64,000 nucleotides of DNA from Protonemura montana (taxonomy: Eukaryota > Arthropoda > Insecta > Plecoptera > Nemouridae): assembly GCA_947568835.1 (NCBI GenBank), contig CANOQG010000007.1, positions 1,922,001-1,986,000 of the forward strand, read 5' to 3'. Below are positions 48,301-60,900 of this stretch, piece after piece (position 1 is the first letter of the stretch; each line of letters begins with the position of its first letter). The notes beneath the pieces were generated by a model that saw nothing but the letters and a program-made list of their open reading frames with translations, made no database searches and was not told the DNA's origin. A program made the position numbers and the translations under genes.

Positions 48301-51300
48301 GCTCCATGTCCTCCCCCTGTCCTGCCCCATGTCCCATGTCCTGCCCCATTTCCTGCCCCATGTCCTGCCCCATGTCCTGCCCCATGTCCTGCCCCATGTC
48401 CTGTCCCATGTCCTGCCCCATGTCCTGCCCCATGTCCTGCCCCTAGTCCTGCCCTATGTCCTGTCCTATGTCCTGCCCCATGTCCTGCCCCATGTCCTGC
48501 CCCATGTCCTGCCCCATGTCCTGCCCCATGTCTTGCCCCATGTCCCATGTCCTGCCCCATGTCCTGCCCCATGTCCTGCCCCATGTCCTTCCCTATGTCC
48601 TGTCCCATGTCCTGCCCCATGTCCTGCCCCATGTCCTGCTCCATGTCCTCCCCCTGTCCTGCCCCATGTCCCATGTCCTGCCCCATGTCCTGCCCCATGT
48701 CCTGCCCCATGTCTTGCCCCATGTCCCATGTCCTGCCCCATGTCCTGCCCCATGTCCTGCCCCATGTCCTGCCCTATGTCCTGCCCCTTGTCCTTCCCCA
48801 TGTCCTGCTCCATGTCCTGCTCCATGTCCTGCCCCATGTCCCATGTCCTGCCCCATTTCCTGCCCCATGTCCTGCCCCATGTCCTGCCCCATGTCCTGCC
48901 CCATGTCCTGTCCCATGTCCTGCCCCATGTCCTGCCCCATGTCCTGCCCCTAGTCCTGCCCTATGTCCTGTCCCATGTCCTGCCCCATGTCCTGCCCCAT
49001 GTCCTGTCCCATGTCCTGCCTCATGTCCTGCCCCATGTCCTGCCCTATGTCCTGCCCCATGTCCTGCCCCATGTCCTGCCCCATGTCCTGCCCTATGTCC
49101 TGCCCCATGTCCTGCCCTATGTCCTGTCCCATGTCCTGCTCCATGTCCTGCCCCATGTCCTGCCCCATGTCCCATGTCCTGCCCCATGTCCTGCCCCATG
49201 TCCTGTCCCATGTCCTGCCCCATGTCATGCCCCATGTCCTGCCCCATGTCCTGCCCCATGTCCCATGTCCTGCCTCATGTCCTGCCCCTTGTCCTGTCCT
49301 ATTTCCTGCCCCATGTCCTGCCCCATGTCCTGCCCCGTGTCCTGCCCCATGTCCTGCCCCATGTTCTGCCCCATGTCCTGCCCCATGTCTTGCCCCATGT
49401 CCCATGTCCTGCCCCATGTCCTGCCCCATGTCCTGCCCCATGTCCTTCCCTATGTCCTGTCCCATGTCCTGCCCCATGTCCTGCCCCATGTCCTGCCCCA
49501 TGTCCTGCTCCATGTCCTTCCCCTGTCCAGCCCCATGTCCCATGTCCTGCCCCATGTCCTGCCACATGTCCTGCCCCATGTCCTGCCATATGTCCTGTCC
49601 CATGTCCTGCCCCATGTCCTGCCCTATGTCCTGCCCCATGTCCTGCCCCATGTCCTGCTCCATGTCCTGCCCCATGTCCTGCCCCATGTCCAATGTCTTG
49701 CCCCATATCCTGCCCTATGTCCTGCCCCATGTCCTGCCCCATGTCCTGCCCATGTCCTGTCCCATGTCCTGCCCCATGTCATGCCCCATGTCCTGCCCCA
49801 TGTCCTGCCCCATGTCCTATGTCCTGCCCCATGTCCTGCCCCTTGTCCTGTCCCATTTCCTGCCCCATGTCCTGCCCCATGTCCTGACCCATGTCCTGCC
49901 CCATGTCCTGCCCCATGTCCTGCCGTATGTCCTGCCCCATGTCCTGCCCCATGTCCTGCCCTATGTCCTGTCCCATGTCCTGTCCCATGTCATGTCCCAT
50001 GTCCTGCTCCATGTCCTGCCCCATGTCCTGCCCCATGTCCCATGTTTTGCCCCATTTCCTGCCCCATGTCCTGCTCCATGTCCTGCCCCATGTCCTGCCC
50101 CATGTCCCGCTCCATGTCCTCCCCATGTCCTGCCTCATGTCCCATGTCCTGCCCCATGTCCTGCCCCATGTCCTGTCCCATGTCCTGCCCCATGTTTTGC
50201 CCCATGTCCTGTCCAATGTCCTGCCTCATGTCCTGCCCCATGTCCTGCCCCATGTCCTGCCCCATGTCCTGCCCCATGTCCTGTCCCATGTCCTGCCCCA
50301 TGTCATGCCCCATGTCCTGCCCCATGTCCTGCCCCATGTCCCATGTCCTGCCCCATGTCCTGCCCTTTGTCCTGTCCCATTTCCTGCCCCATGTCCTGCC
50401 CCATGTCCTGCCCCATGTCCTGCCCCATGTCCTGCCCCATGTCTTGCCCCATGTTCCATGTCCTGCCCCATGTCCTGCCCCATGTCCTGCCCCATGTCCT
50501 TCCCTATGTCCTGTCCCATGTCCTGCCCCATGTCCTGCCCCATGTCCTGCTCCATGTCCTCCCCCTGTCCTGCCCCATGTCCCATGTCCTGCATCATGTC
50601 CTGCCCCATGTCCTGCCCCATGTCCTGCCCTATGTCTTGTCCCATGTCCTGCCCCATGTCCTGCCCCATGTCCTGCCCTATGTCCTGCCCCATGTCTTGC
50701 CCCATGTCCCATGTCCTGCCCCATGTCCTGCCCCATGTCCTGCCCCATGTCCTGCCCTATGTCCTGCCCCATGTCCTGCCCCTTGTCCTGCCCCATGTCC
50801 TGCTCCATGTCCTGCCCCATGTCCCATGTCCTGCCCCATTTCCTGCCCCATGTCCTGCCCCATGTCCTGTCCCATGTCCTGCCTCATGTCCTGCCCCATG
50901 TCCTGCCCTATGTCCTGCCCCATGCCCTGCCCCATGTCCTGCCCCATGTCCTGCCCTATGTCCTGCCCCATGTCCTGCCCTATGTCCTGTCCCATGTCCT
51001 GCTCCATGTCCTGCCCCATGTCCTGCCCCATGTCCCATGTCTTGCCCCATGTCCTGCCCCATGTCCTGCCCCATGTCCTGCCCTATGTCCTGCCCCATGT
51101 CCTGCCCTATGTCCTGTCCCATGTCCTGCTCCATGTCCTGCCCCATGTCCTGCCCCATGTCCCATGTCCTGCCCCATGTCCTGCCCCATGTCCCATGTCC
51201 TGCCCCATGTCCTGCCCCTTGTCCTGTCCCATTTCCTGCCCCATGTCCTACCCCATGTCCTGCCCCATGTCCTGCCCCATGTCCTGCCCCATGTCCTGCC

Positions 51301-52896
51301 TCATGTCCTGCCCCATGTCTTGCCCCATGTCCCATGTCCTGCCCCATGTCCTGCCCCATGTCCTGCCCCATGTCCTGCCCTATGTCCTGTCTTATGTCCT
51401 GCCCCATGTAATGCCCCATGTCCTGCTCCATGTCCTCCCCCTGTCCTGCCCTATGTCTTATGTCCTGCTCCATGTCCTGCGTCATGTCCTGCCCCATGTC
51501 CTGCCCTATGTCCTGTCCCATGTCCTGCCCCATTTCCTGCCCCATGTCCTGCTCCATGTCCTGCCCCATGTCCTGCCCCATGTCCCGCTCCATGTCCTCC
51601 CCCTGTCCTGCCTCATGTCCCATGTCCTGCCCCATGTCCTGCCCCATGTCCTGCCCCATGTCCTGCCCCATGTCCTGTCCCATGTCCTGCCCCATGTTTT
51701 GCCCCATGTCCTGTCCAATGTCCTGCCTCATGTCCTGCCCCATGTCCTGCCCCATGTCCTGTCCCATGTCCTGCCCCATGTCATGCCCCATGTCCTGCCC
51801 CATTTCCTGCCCCATGTCCCATGTCCTACCCCATGTCCTGCCCTTTGTCCTGTCCCATTTCCTGCCCCATGTCCTGCCCCATGTCCTGCCCCATGTCCTG
51901 CCCCATGTCCTGCCCCATGTCTTGCCCCATGTCCCATGTCCTGCCCCATGTCCTGCCCCATTTCCTGCCCCATGTCCTTCCCTATGTCCTGTCCCATGTC
52001 CTGCCCCATGTCCTGCCCCATGTCCTGCTCCATGTCCTCCCCCTGTTATGCCCCATGTCCCATGTCCTGCCCCATGTCCTGCCCCATGTCCTGCCCCATG
52101 TCCTGCCCTATGTCTTGTCCCATGTCCTGCCCCATGTCCTGCCCCATGTCCTGCCCTATGTCCTGCCCCATGTCTTGCCCCATGTCCCATGTCCTGCCCC
52201 ATGTCCTGCCCCATGTCCTGCCCCATGTCCTGCTCCATGTCCTGCCCCATGTCCTGCCCCATGTCCCATGTCATGCCCCATGTCCTGCCCCATGTCCTGC
52301 CCCATGTCCTGTCCCATGTCCTGCTCCATGTCCTGCCCCATGTCTTGCCCCATGTCCCATGTCCTGCCTCATGTCCTGCCCCATGTCCTGCCCCATGTCC
52401 TGCCCCATGTCCTGCCCCATGTCCTGCCCCATGTCCTGCCCTATGTCCTGCCCCATGTCCTGCCCCATGTCCTGCCCTATGTCCTGTCCCATGTCCTGTC
52501 CCATGTCATGTCCCATGTCCTGCTCCATGTCCTGCCCCATGTCCTGCCCCATGTCCTGCCCCATGTCCTGCCCCATGTCCTGCTCCATGTCCTGCCCCAT
52601 GTCCTGCCCCATGTCCCATGTCATGCCCCAGGTCCTGCCCCATGTCCTGCACCATGTCCTGCCCCATGTCCTGCCCCATGTCCTGCCCTATGTCCTGTCC
52701 CATGTCCTGCCCCTTGTCCTGCCCCATGTCCTGCTACATGTCCTGCCCCATGTCCCATGTCCTGCCCCATTTCCTGCCCCATGTCCTGCCCCATGTCCTG
52801 CCCCATGTCCTGCCACATGTCCTGCCCCATGTCCTGCCCCATGTCCTGTCCCATGTCCTGCCCCATGTCCTGCCCCATGTCCTGCCCCTAGTCCTG
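45316..52896 (+). repeat. 7.6-kb block, copy 2 (includes second 2.4-kb unit)
   Basis: Matches 20,550-28,130 at an offset of 24,766 bp throughout. Its first 2.2 kb is also the second copy of the 2.4-kb pair. At 52,897 the sequence leaves the 28.13-kb context: after CCCCTAGTCCTGCCCTATGT it goes to CCTGCCCCTTGT-CTTG, as at 41,830, instead of CCTGTCCC. Confidence 0.88.
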
Positions 52897-53197
52897 CCCT
52901 ATGTCCTGCCCCTTGTCTTGCCCCATGTCCCATGTCCTGCCCCATGTCCTGCCCCATGTCCTGCCCCATGTCCTGCCCTATGTCCTGCCCCATGTCCTGC
53001 CCCATGTCCTGCTCCATGTCCTGCCCCATGTCCTGCCCCATGTCCCATGTCATGCCCCATGTCCTGCCCCATGTCCTGCCCCATGTCCTGTCCCATGACC
53101 TGCTCTATGTCCTGCCCCATGTCTTGCCCCATGTCCCATGTCCTGCCTCATGTCCTGCCCCATGTCCTGCCCCATGTCCTGCCCCATGTCCTGCCCC
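52897..53197 (+). repeat. Join segment matching 41.83-42.13 kb
   Basis: Follows 41,827-42,127 at an offset of 11,070 bp, and the same alignment continues to about 56 kb (offset 11,058 after a one-monomer difference near 43.23 and 54.30 kb). Includes the CATGACC variant (TGA at 53096). It links the end of the 24,766-bp duplication to the 4.8-kb tandem pair. Confidence 0.8.
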
Positions 53198-56100
53198 ATG
53201 TCCTGCCCCATGTCCTGCCCTATGTCCTGCCCCATGTCCTGCCCCATGTCCTGCCCTATGTCCTGTCCCATGTCCTGTCCCATGTCATGTCCCATGTCCT
53301 GCTCCATGTCCTCCCCCTGTCCTGCCCTATGTCTTATGTCCTGCCCCATGTCCTGCCTCATGGCCTGCCCCATGTCCTGCCCTACGTCCTGTCCCATGTC
53401 CTGCCCCATTTCCTGCCCCATATCCTGCTCCATGTCCTGCCCCATGTCCTGCCCCATGTCCCGCTCCATGTCCTCCCCCTGTCCTGCCTCATGTCCCATG
53501 TCCTGTCCCATGTCCTGTCCCATGTCCTGCCCCATGTTTTGCCCCATGTCCTGTCCAATGTCCTGCCTCATGTCCTGCCCCATGTCCTGCCCCATGTCCT
53601 GCCCCATGTCCTGCCCCATGTCCTGTCCCATGTCCTGCCCCATGTCATGCCCCATGTCCTGCCCCATGTCCTGCCCCATGTCCCATGTCCTGCCCCATGT
53701 CCTGCCCTTTGTCCTGTCCCATTTCCTGCCCCATGTCCTGCCCCATGTCCTGGCCCATGTCCTGCCCCATGTCCTGCCCCATGTCTTGCCCCATGTCCCA
53801 TGTCCTGCCCCATGTCCTGCCCCATGTCCTGCCCCATGTCCTTCCCTATGTCCTGTCCCATGTCCTGCCCCATGTCCTGCCCCATGTCCTGCTCCATGTC
53901 CTCCCCCTGTCCTGCCCCATGTCCCATGTCCTGCCCCATGTCCTGCCCCATGTCCTGCCCCATGTCCTGCCCTATGTCTTGTCCCATGTCCTGCCCCATG
54001 TCCTGCCCCATGTCCTGCCCTATGTCCTGCCCCATGTCTTGCCCCATGTCCCATGTCCTGCCCCATGTCCTGCCCCATGTCCTGCCCTATGTCCTGCCCT
54101 ATGTCCTGCCCCATGTCCTGCCCCTTGTCCTTCCCCATGTCCTGCTCCATGTCCTGCCCCATGTCCCATGTCCTGCCCCATTTCCTGCCCCATGTCCTGC
54201 CCCATGTCCTGCCCCATGTCCTGCCCCATGTCCTGTCCCATGTCCTGCCCCATGTCCTGCCCCATGTCCTGCCCCTAGTTCTGCCCTATGTCCTGTCCCA
54301 TGTCCTGCCCCATGTCCTGCCCCATGTCCTGTCCCATGTCCTGCCTCATGTCCTGCCCCATGTCCTGCCCTATGTCCTGCCCCATGTCCTGCCCCATGTC
54401 CTGCCCCATGTCCTGCCCTATGTCCTGCCCCATGTCCTGCCCTATGTCCTGTCCCATGTCCTGCTCCATGTCCTGCCCCATGTCCTGCCCCATGTCCCAT
54501 GTCCTGCCCCATGTCCTGCCCCATGTCCTGCCCATGTCATGCCCCATGTCCTGCCCCATGTCCTGCCCCATGTCCCATGTCCTGCCTCATGTCCTGCCCC
54601 TTGTCCTGTCCTATTTCCTGCCCCATGTCCTGCCCCATGTCCTGCCCCGTGTCCTGCCCCATGTCCTGCCCCATGTTCTGCCCCATGTCCTGCCCCATGT
54701 CTTGCCCCATGTCCCATGTCCTGCCCCATGTCCTGCCCCATGTCCTGCCCCATGTCCTTCCCTATGTCCTGTCCCATGTCCTGCCCCATGTCCTGCCCCA
54801 TGTCCTGCCCCATGTCCTGCTCCATGTCCTTCCCCTGTCCAGCCCCATGTCCCATGTCCTGCCCCATGTCCTGCCACATGTCCTGCCCCATGTCCTGCCA
54901 TATGTCCTGTCCCATGTCCTGCCCCATGTCCTGCCCTATGTCCTGCCCCATGTCCTGCCCCATGTCCTGCTCCATGTCCTGCCCCATGTCCTGCCCCATG
55001 TCCAATGTCTTGCCCCATATCCTGCCCTATGTCCTGCCCCATGTCCTGCCCCATGTCCTGCCCATGTCCTGTCCCATGTCCTGCCCCATGTCATGCCCCA
55101 TGTCCTGCCCCATGTCCTGCCCCATGTCCTATGTCCTGCCCCATGTCCTGCCCCTTGTCCTGTCCCATTTCCTGCCCCATGTCCTGCCCCATGTCCTGAC
55201 CCATGTCCTGCCCCATGTCCTGCCCCATGTCCTGCCCCATGTCCTGCCCCATGTCCTGCCCCATGTCCCATGTCCTGCCCCATGTCCTGCCCCTTGTCCT
55301 GTCCCATTTCCTGCCCCATGTCCTACCCCATGTCCTGCCCCATGTCCTGCCCCATGTCCTGCCCCATGTCCTGCCTCATGTCCTGCCCCATGTCTTGCCC
55401 CATGTCCCATGTCCTGCCCCATGTCCTGCCCCATGTTCTGCCCCATGTCCTGCCCTATGTCCTGTCTTATGTCCTGCCCCATGTAATGCCCCATGTCCTG
55501 CTCCATGTCCTCCCCCTGTCCTGCCCTCTATCTTATGTCCAGCCCCATGTCCTGCCTCATGGCCTGCCCCATGTCCTGCCCTATGTCCTGTCCCATGTCC
55601 TGCCCCATTTCCTGCCCCATGTCCTGCTCCATGTCCTGCCCCATGTCCTGCCCCATGTCCCGCTCCATGTCCTCCCCATGTCCTGCCTCATGTCCCATGT
55701 CCTGCCCCATGTCCTGCCCCATGTCCTGTCCCATGTCCTGCCCCATGTTTTGCCCCATGTCCTGTCCAATGTCCTGCCTCATGTCCTGCCCCATGTCCTG
55801 CCCCATGTCCTGCCCCATGTCCTGCCCCATGTCCTGTCCCATGTCCTGCCCCATGTCATGCCCCATGTCCTGCCCCATGTCCTGCCCCATGTCCCATGTC
55901 CTGCCCCATGTCCTGCCCTTTGTCCTGTCCCATTTCCTGCCCCATGTCCTGCCCCATGTCCTGCCCCATGTCCTGCCCCATGTCCTGCCCCATGTCTTGC
56001 CCCATGTTCCATGTCCTGCCCCATGTCCTGCCCCATGTCCTGCCCCATGTCCTTCCCTATGTCCTGTCCCATGTCCTGCCCCATGTCCTGCCCCATGTCC

Positions 56101-57869
56101 TGCTCCATGTCCTCCCCCTGTCCTGCCCCATGTCCCATGTCCTGCATCATGTCCTGCCCCATGTCCTGCCCCATGTCCTGCCCTATGTCTTGTCCCATGT
56201 CCTGCCCCATGTCCTGCCCCATGTCCTGCCCTATGTCCTGCCCCATGTCTTGCCCCATGTCCCATGTCCTGCCCCATGTCCTGCCCCATGTCCTGCCCCA
56301 TGTCCTGCCCTATGTCCTGCCCCATGTCCTGCCCCTTGTCCTGCCCCATGTCCTGCTCCATGTCCTGCCCCATGTCCCATGTCCTGCCCCATTTCCTGCC
56401 CCATGTCCTGCCCCATGTCCTGTCCCATGTCCTGCCTCATGTCCTGCCCCATGTCCTGCCCTATGTCCTGCCCCATGCCCTGCCCCATGTCCTGCCCCAT
56501 GTCCTGCCCTATGTCCTGCCCCATGTCCTGCCCTATGTCCTGTCCCATGTCCTGCTCCATGTCCTGCCCCATGTCCTGCCCCATGTCCCATGTCTTGCCC
56601 CATGTCCTGCCCCATGTCCTGCCCCATGTCCTGCCCTATGTCCTGCCCCATGTCCTGCCCTATGTCCTGTCCCATGTCCTGCTCCATGTCCTGCCCCATG
56701 TCCTGCCCCATGTCCCATGTCCTGCCCCATGTCCTGCCCCTTGTCCTGTCCCATTTCCTGCCCCATGTCCTACCCCATGTCCTGCCCCATGTCCTGCCCC
56801 ATGTCCTGCCCCATGTCCTGCCTCATGTCCTGCCCCATGTCTTGCCCCATGTCCCATGTCCTGCCCCATGTCCTGCCCCATGTCCTGCCCCATGTCCTGC
56901 CCCATGTAATGCCCCATGTCCTGCTCCATGTCCTCCCCCTGTCCTGCCCCATGTCCCATGTCCTGCCCCATTTCCTGCCCCATGTCCTGCCCCATGTCCT
57001 GCCCCATGTCCTGCCCCATGTCCTGTCCCATGTCCTGCCCCATGTCCTGCCCCATGTCCTGCCCCTAGTCCTGCCCTATGTCCTGTCCTATGTCCTGCCC
57101 CATGTCCTGCCCCATGTCCTGCCCCATGTCCTGCCCCATGTCCTGCCCCATGTCTTGCCCCATGTCCCATGTCCTGCCCCATGTCCTGCCCCATGTCCTG
57201 CCCCATGTCCTTCCCTATGTCCTGTCCCATGTCCTGCCCCATGTCCTGCCCCATGTCCTGCTCCATGTCCTCCCCCTGTCCTGCCCCATGTCCCATGTCC
57301 TGCCCCATGTCCTGCCCCATGTCCTGCCCCATGTCTTGCCCCATGTCCCATGTCCTGCCCCATGTCCTGCCCCATGTCCTGCCCCATGTCCTGCCCTATG
57401 TCCTGCCCCATGTCCTGCCCCTTGTCCTTCCCCATGTCCTGCTCCATGTCCTGCCCCATGTCCCATGTCCTGCCCCATTTCCTGCCCCATGTCCTGCCCC
57501 ATGTCCTGCCCCATGTCCTGCCCCATGTCCTGTCCCATGTCCTGCCCCATGTCCTGCCCCATGTCCTGCCCCTAGTCCTGCCCTATGTCCTGTCCCATGT
57601 CCTGCCCCATGTCCTGCCCCATGTCCTGTCCCATGTCCTGCCTCATGTCCTGCCCCATGTCCTGCCCTATGTCCTGCCCCATGTCCTGCCCCATGTCCTG
57701 CCCCATGTCCTGCCCTATGTCCTGCCCCATGTCCTGCCCTATGTCCTGTCCCATGTCCTGCTCCATGTCCTGCCCCATGTCCTGCCCCATGTCCCATGTC
57801 CTGCCCCATGTCCTGCCCCATGTCCTGTCCCATGTCCTGCCCCATGTCATGCCCCATGTCCTGCCCCAT
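53198..57869 (+). repeat. 4.8-kb tandem pair, copy 1
   Basis: Matches 57,966-62,680. The offset is 4,768 bp from 53.2 to about 56.7 kb (ACG variant 53,384 to 58,152; GTAATG 55483 to 60251) and 4,799 bp from about 56.7 kb on (GTAATG 56906 to 61705; TAG 57573 to 62372). The 31-bp change is one 7-mer plus two 12-mers, present near 61,500 and missing near 56,720. The private CCCCTAGTTCTG (instead of CCCCTAGTCCTG) occurs at 54,276 and 59,044, which ties the two copies together. Confidence 0.87.
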
Positions 57870-57965
57870 GTCCCATGTCCTGCCCCATGTCCTGCCCCAT
57901 GTCCTGTCCCATGTCCTGCCCCATGTCATGCCCCATGTCCTGCCCCATGTCCTGCCCCATGTCCC
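57870..57965 (+). repeat. Junction between the 4.8-kb copies
   Basis: About 96 bp here re-uses the CCTGTCCC, CCTGCCCC and CATGCCCC monomers just upstream (57,827-57,869) before the sequence switches to the 53,198 context near 57,966. It is bounded by 7-mers on both sides. I read it as the recombination joint that made the tandem pair. Confidence 0.65.
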
Positions 57966-60900
57966 ATGTCCTGCCCCATGTCCTGCCCTATGTCCTGCCC
58001 CATGTCCTGCCCCATGTCCTGCCCTATGTCCTGTCCCATGTCCTGTCCCATGTCATGTCCCATGTCCTGCTCCATGTCCTCCCCCTGTCCTGCCCTATGT
58101 CTTATGTCCTGCCCCATGTCCTGCCTCATGGCCTGCCCCATGTCCTGCCCTACGTCCTGTCCCATGTCCTGCCCCATTTCCTGCCCCATATCCTGCTCCA
58201 TGTCCTGCCCCATGTCCTGCCCCATGTCCCGCTCCATGTCCTCCCCCTGTCCTGCCTCATGTCCCATGTCCTGTCCCATGTCCTGTCCCATGTCCTGCCC
58301 CATGTTTTGCCCCATGTCCTGTCCAATGTCCTGCCTCATGTCCTGCCCCATGTCCTGCCCCATGTCCTGCCCCATGTCCTGCCCCATGTCCTGTCCCATG
58401 TCCTGCCCCATGTCATGCCCCATGTCCTGCCCCATGTCCTGCCCCATGTCCCATGTCCTGCCCCATGTCCTGCCCTTTGTCCTGTCCCATTTCCTGCCCC
58501 ATGTCCTGCCCCATGTCCTGGCCCATGTCCTGCCCCATGTCCTGCCCCATGTCTTGCCCCATGTCCCATGTCCTGCCCCATGTCCTGCCCCATGTCCTGC
58601 CCCATGTCCTTCCCTATGTCCTGTCCCATGTCCTGCCCCATGTCCTGCCCCATGTCCTGCTCCATGTCCTCCCCCTGTCCTGCCCCATGTCCCATGTCCT
58701 GCCCCATGTCCTGCCCCATGTCCTGCCCCATGTCCTGCCCTATGTCTTGTCCCATGTCCTGCCCCATGTCCTGCCCCATGTCCTGCCCTATGTCCTGCCC
58801 CATGTCTTGCCCCATGTCCCATGTCCTGCCCCATGTCCTGCCCCATGTCCTGCCCTATGTCCTGCCCTATGTCCTGCCCCATGTCCTGCCCCTTGTCCTT
58901 CCCCATGTCCTGCTCCATGTCCTGCCCCATGTCCCATGTCCTGCCCCATTTCCTGCCCCATGTCCTGCCCCATGTCCTGCCCCATGTCCTGCCCCATGTC
59001 CTGTCCCATGTCCTGCCCCATGTCCTGCCCCATGTCCTGCCCCTAGTTCTGCCCTATGTCCTGTCCCATGTCCTGCCCCATGTCCTGCCCCATGTCCTGT
59101 CCCATGTCCTGCCTCATGTCCTGCCCCATGTCCTGCCCTATGTCCTGCCCCATGTCCTGCCCCATGTCCTGCCCCATGTCCTGCCCTATGTCCTGCCCCA
59201 TGTCCTGCCCTATGTCCTGTCCCATGTCCTGCTCCATGTCCTGCCCCATGTCCTGCCCCATGTCCCATGTCCTGCCCCATGTCCTGCCCCATGTCCTGCC
59301 CATGTCATGCCCCATGTCCTGCCCCATGTCCTGCCCCATGTCCCATGTCCTGCCTCATGTCCTGCCCCTTGTCCTGTCCTATTTCCTGCCCCATGTCCTG
59401 CCCCATGTCCTGCCCCGTGTCCTGCCCCATGTCCTGCCCCATGTTCTGCCCCATGTCCTGCCCCATGTCTTGCCCCATGTCCCATGTCCTGCCCCATGTC
59501 CTGCCCCATGTCCTGCCCCATGTCCTTCCCTATGTCCTGTCCCATGTCCTGCCCCATGTCCTGCCCCATGTCCTGCCCCATGTCCTGCTCCATGTCCTTC
59601 CCCTGTCCAGCCCCATGTCCCATGTCCTGCCCCATGTCCTGCCACATGTCCTGCCCCATGTCCTGCCATATGTCCTGTCCCATGTCCTGCCCCATGTCCT
59701 GCCCTATGTCCTGCCCCATGTCCTGCCCCATGTCCTGCTCCATGTCCTGCCCCATGTCCTGCCCCATGTCCAATGTCTTGCCCCATATCCTGCCCTATGT
59801 CCTGCCCCATGTCCTGCCCCATGTCCTGCCCATGTCCTGTCCCATGTCCTGCCCCATGTCATGCCCCATGTCCTGCCCCATGTCCTGCCCCATGTCCTAT
59901 GTCCTGCCCCATGTCCTGCCCCTTGTCCTGTCCCATTTCCTGCCCCATGTCCTGCCCCATGTCCTGACCCATGTCCTGCCCCATGTCCTGCCCCATGTCC
60001 TGCCCCATGTCCTGCCCCATGTCCTGCCCCATGTCCCATGTCCTGCCCCATGTCCTGCCCCTTGTCCTGTCCCATTTCCTGCCCCATGTCCTACCCCATG
60101 TCCTGCCCCATGTCCTGCCCCATGTCCTGCCCCATGTCCTGCCTCATGTCCTGCCCCATGTCTTGCCCCATGTCCCATGTCCTGCCCCATGTCCTGCCCC
60201 ATGTTCTGCCCCATGTCCTGCCCTATGTCCTGTCTTATGTCCTGCCCCATGTAATGCCCCATGTCCTGCTCCATGTCCTCCCCCTGTCCTGCCCTCTATC
60301 TTATGTCCAGCCCCATGTCCTGCCTCATGGCCTGCCCCATGTCCTGCCCTATGTCCTGTCCCATGTCCTGCCCCATTTCCTGCCCCATGTCCTGCTCCAT
60401 GTCCTGCCCCATGTCCTGCCCCATGTCCCGCTCCATGTCCTCCCCATGTCCTGCCTCATGTCCCATGTCCTGCCCCATGTCCTGCCCCATGTCCTGTCCC
60501 ATGTCCTGCCCCATGTTTTGCCCCATGTCCTGTCCAATGTCCTGCCTCATGTCCTGCCCCATGTCCTGCCCCATGTCCTGCCCCATGTCCTGCCCCATGT
60601 CCTGTCCCATGTCCTGCCCCATGTCATGCCCCATGTCCTGCCCCATGTCCTGCCCCATGTCCCATGTCCTGCCCCATGTCCTGCCCTTTGTCCTGTCCCA
60701 TTTCCTGCCCCATGTCCTGCCCCATGTCCTGCCCCATGTCCTGCCCCATGTCCTGCCCCATGTCTTGCCCCATGTTCCATGTCCTGCCCCATGTCCTGCC
60801 CCATGTCCTGCCCCATGTCCTTCCCTATGTCCTGTCCCATGTCCTGCCCCATGTCCTGCCCCATGTCCTGCTCCATGTCCTCCCCCTGTCCTGCCCCATG

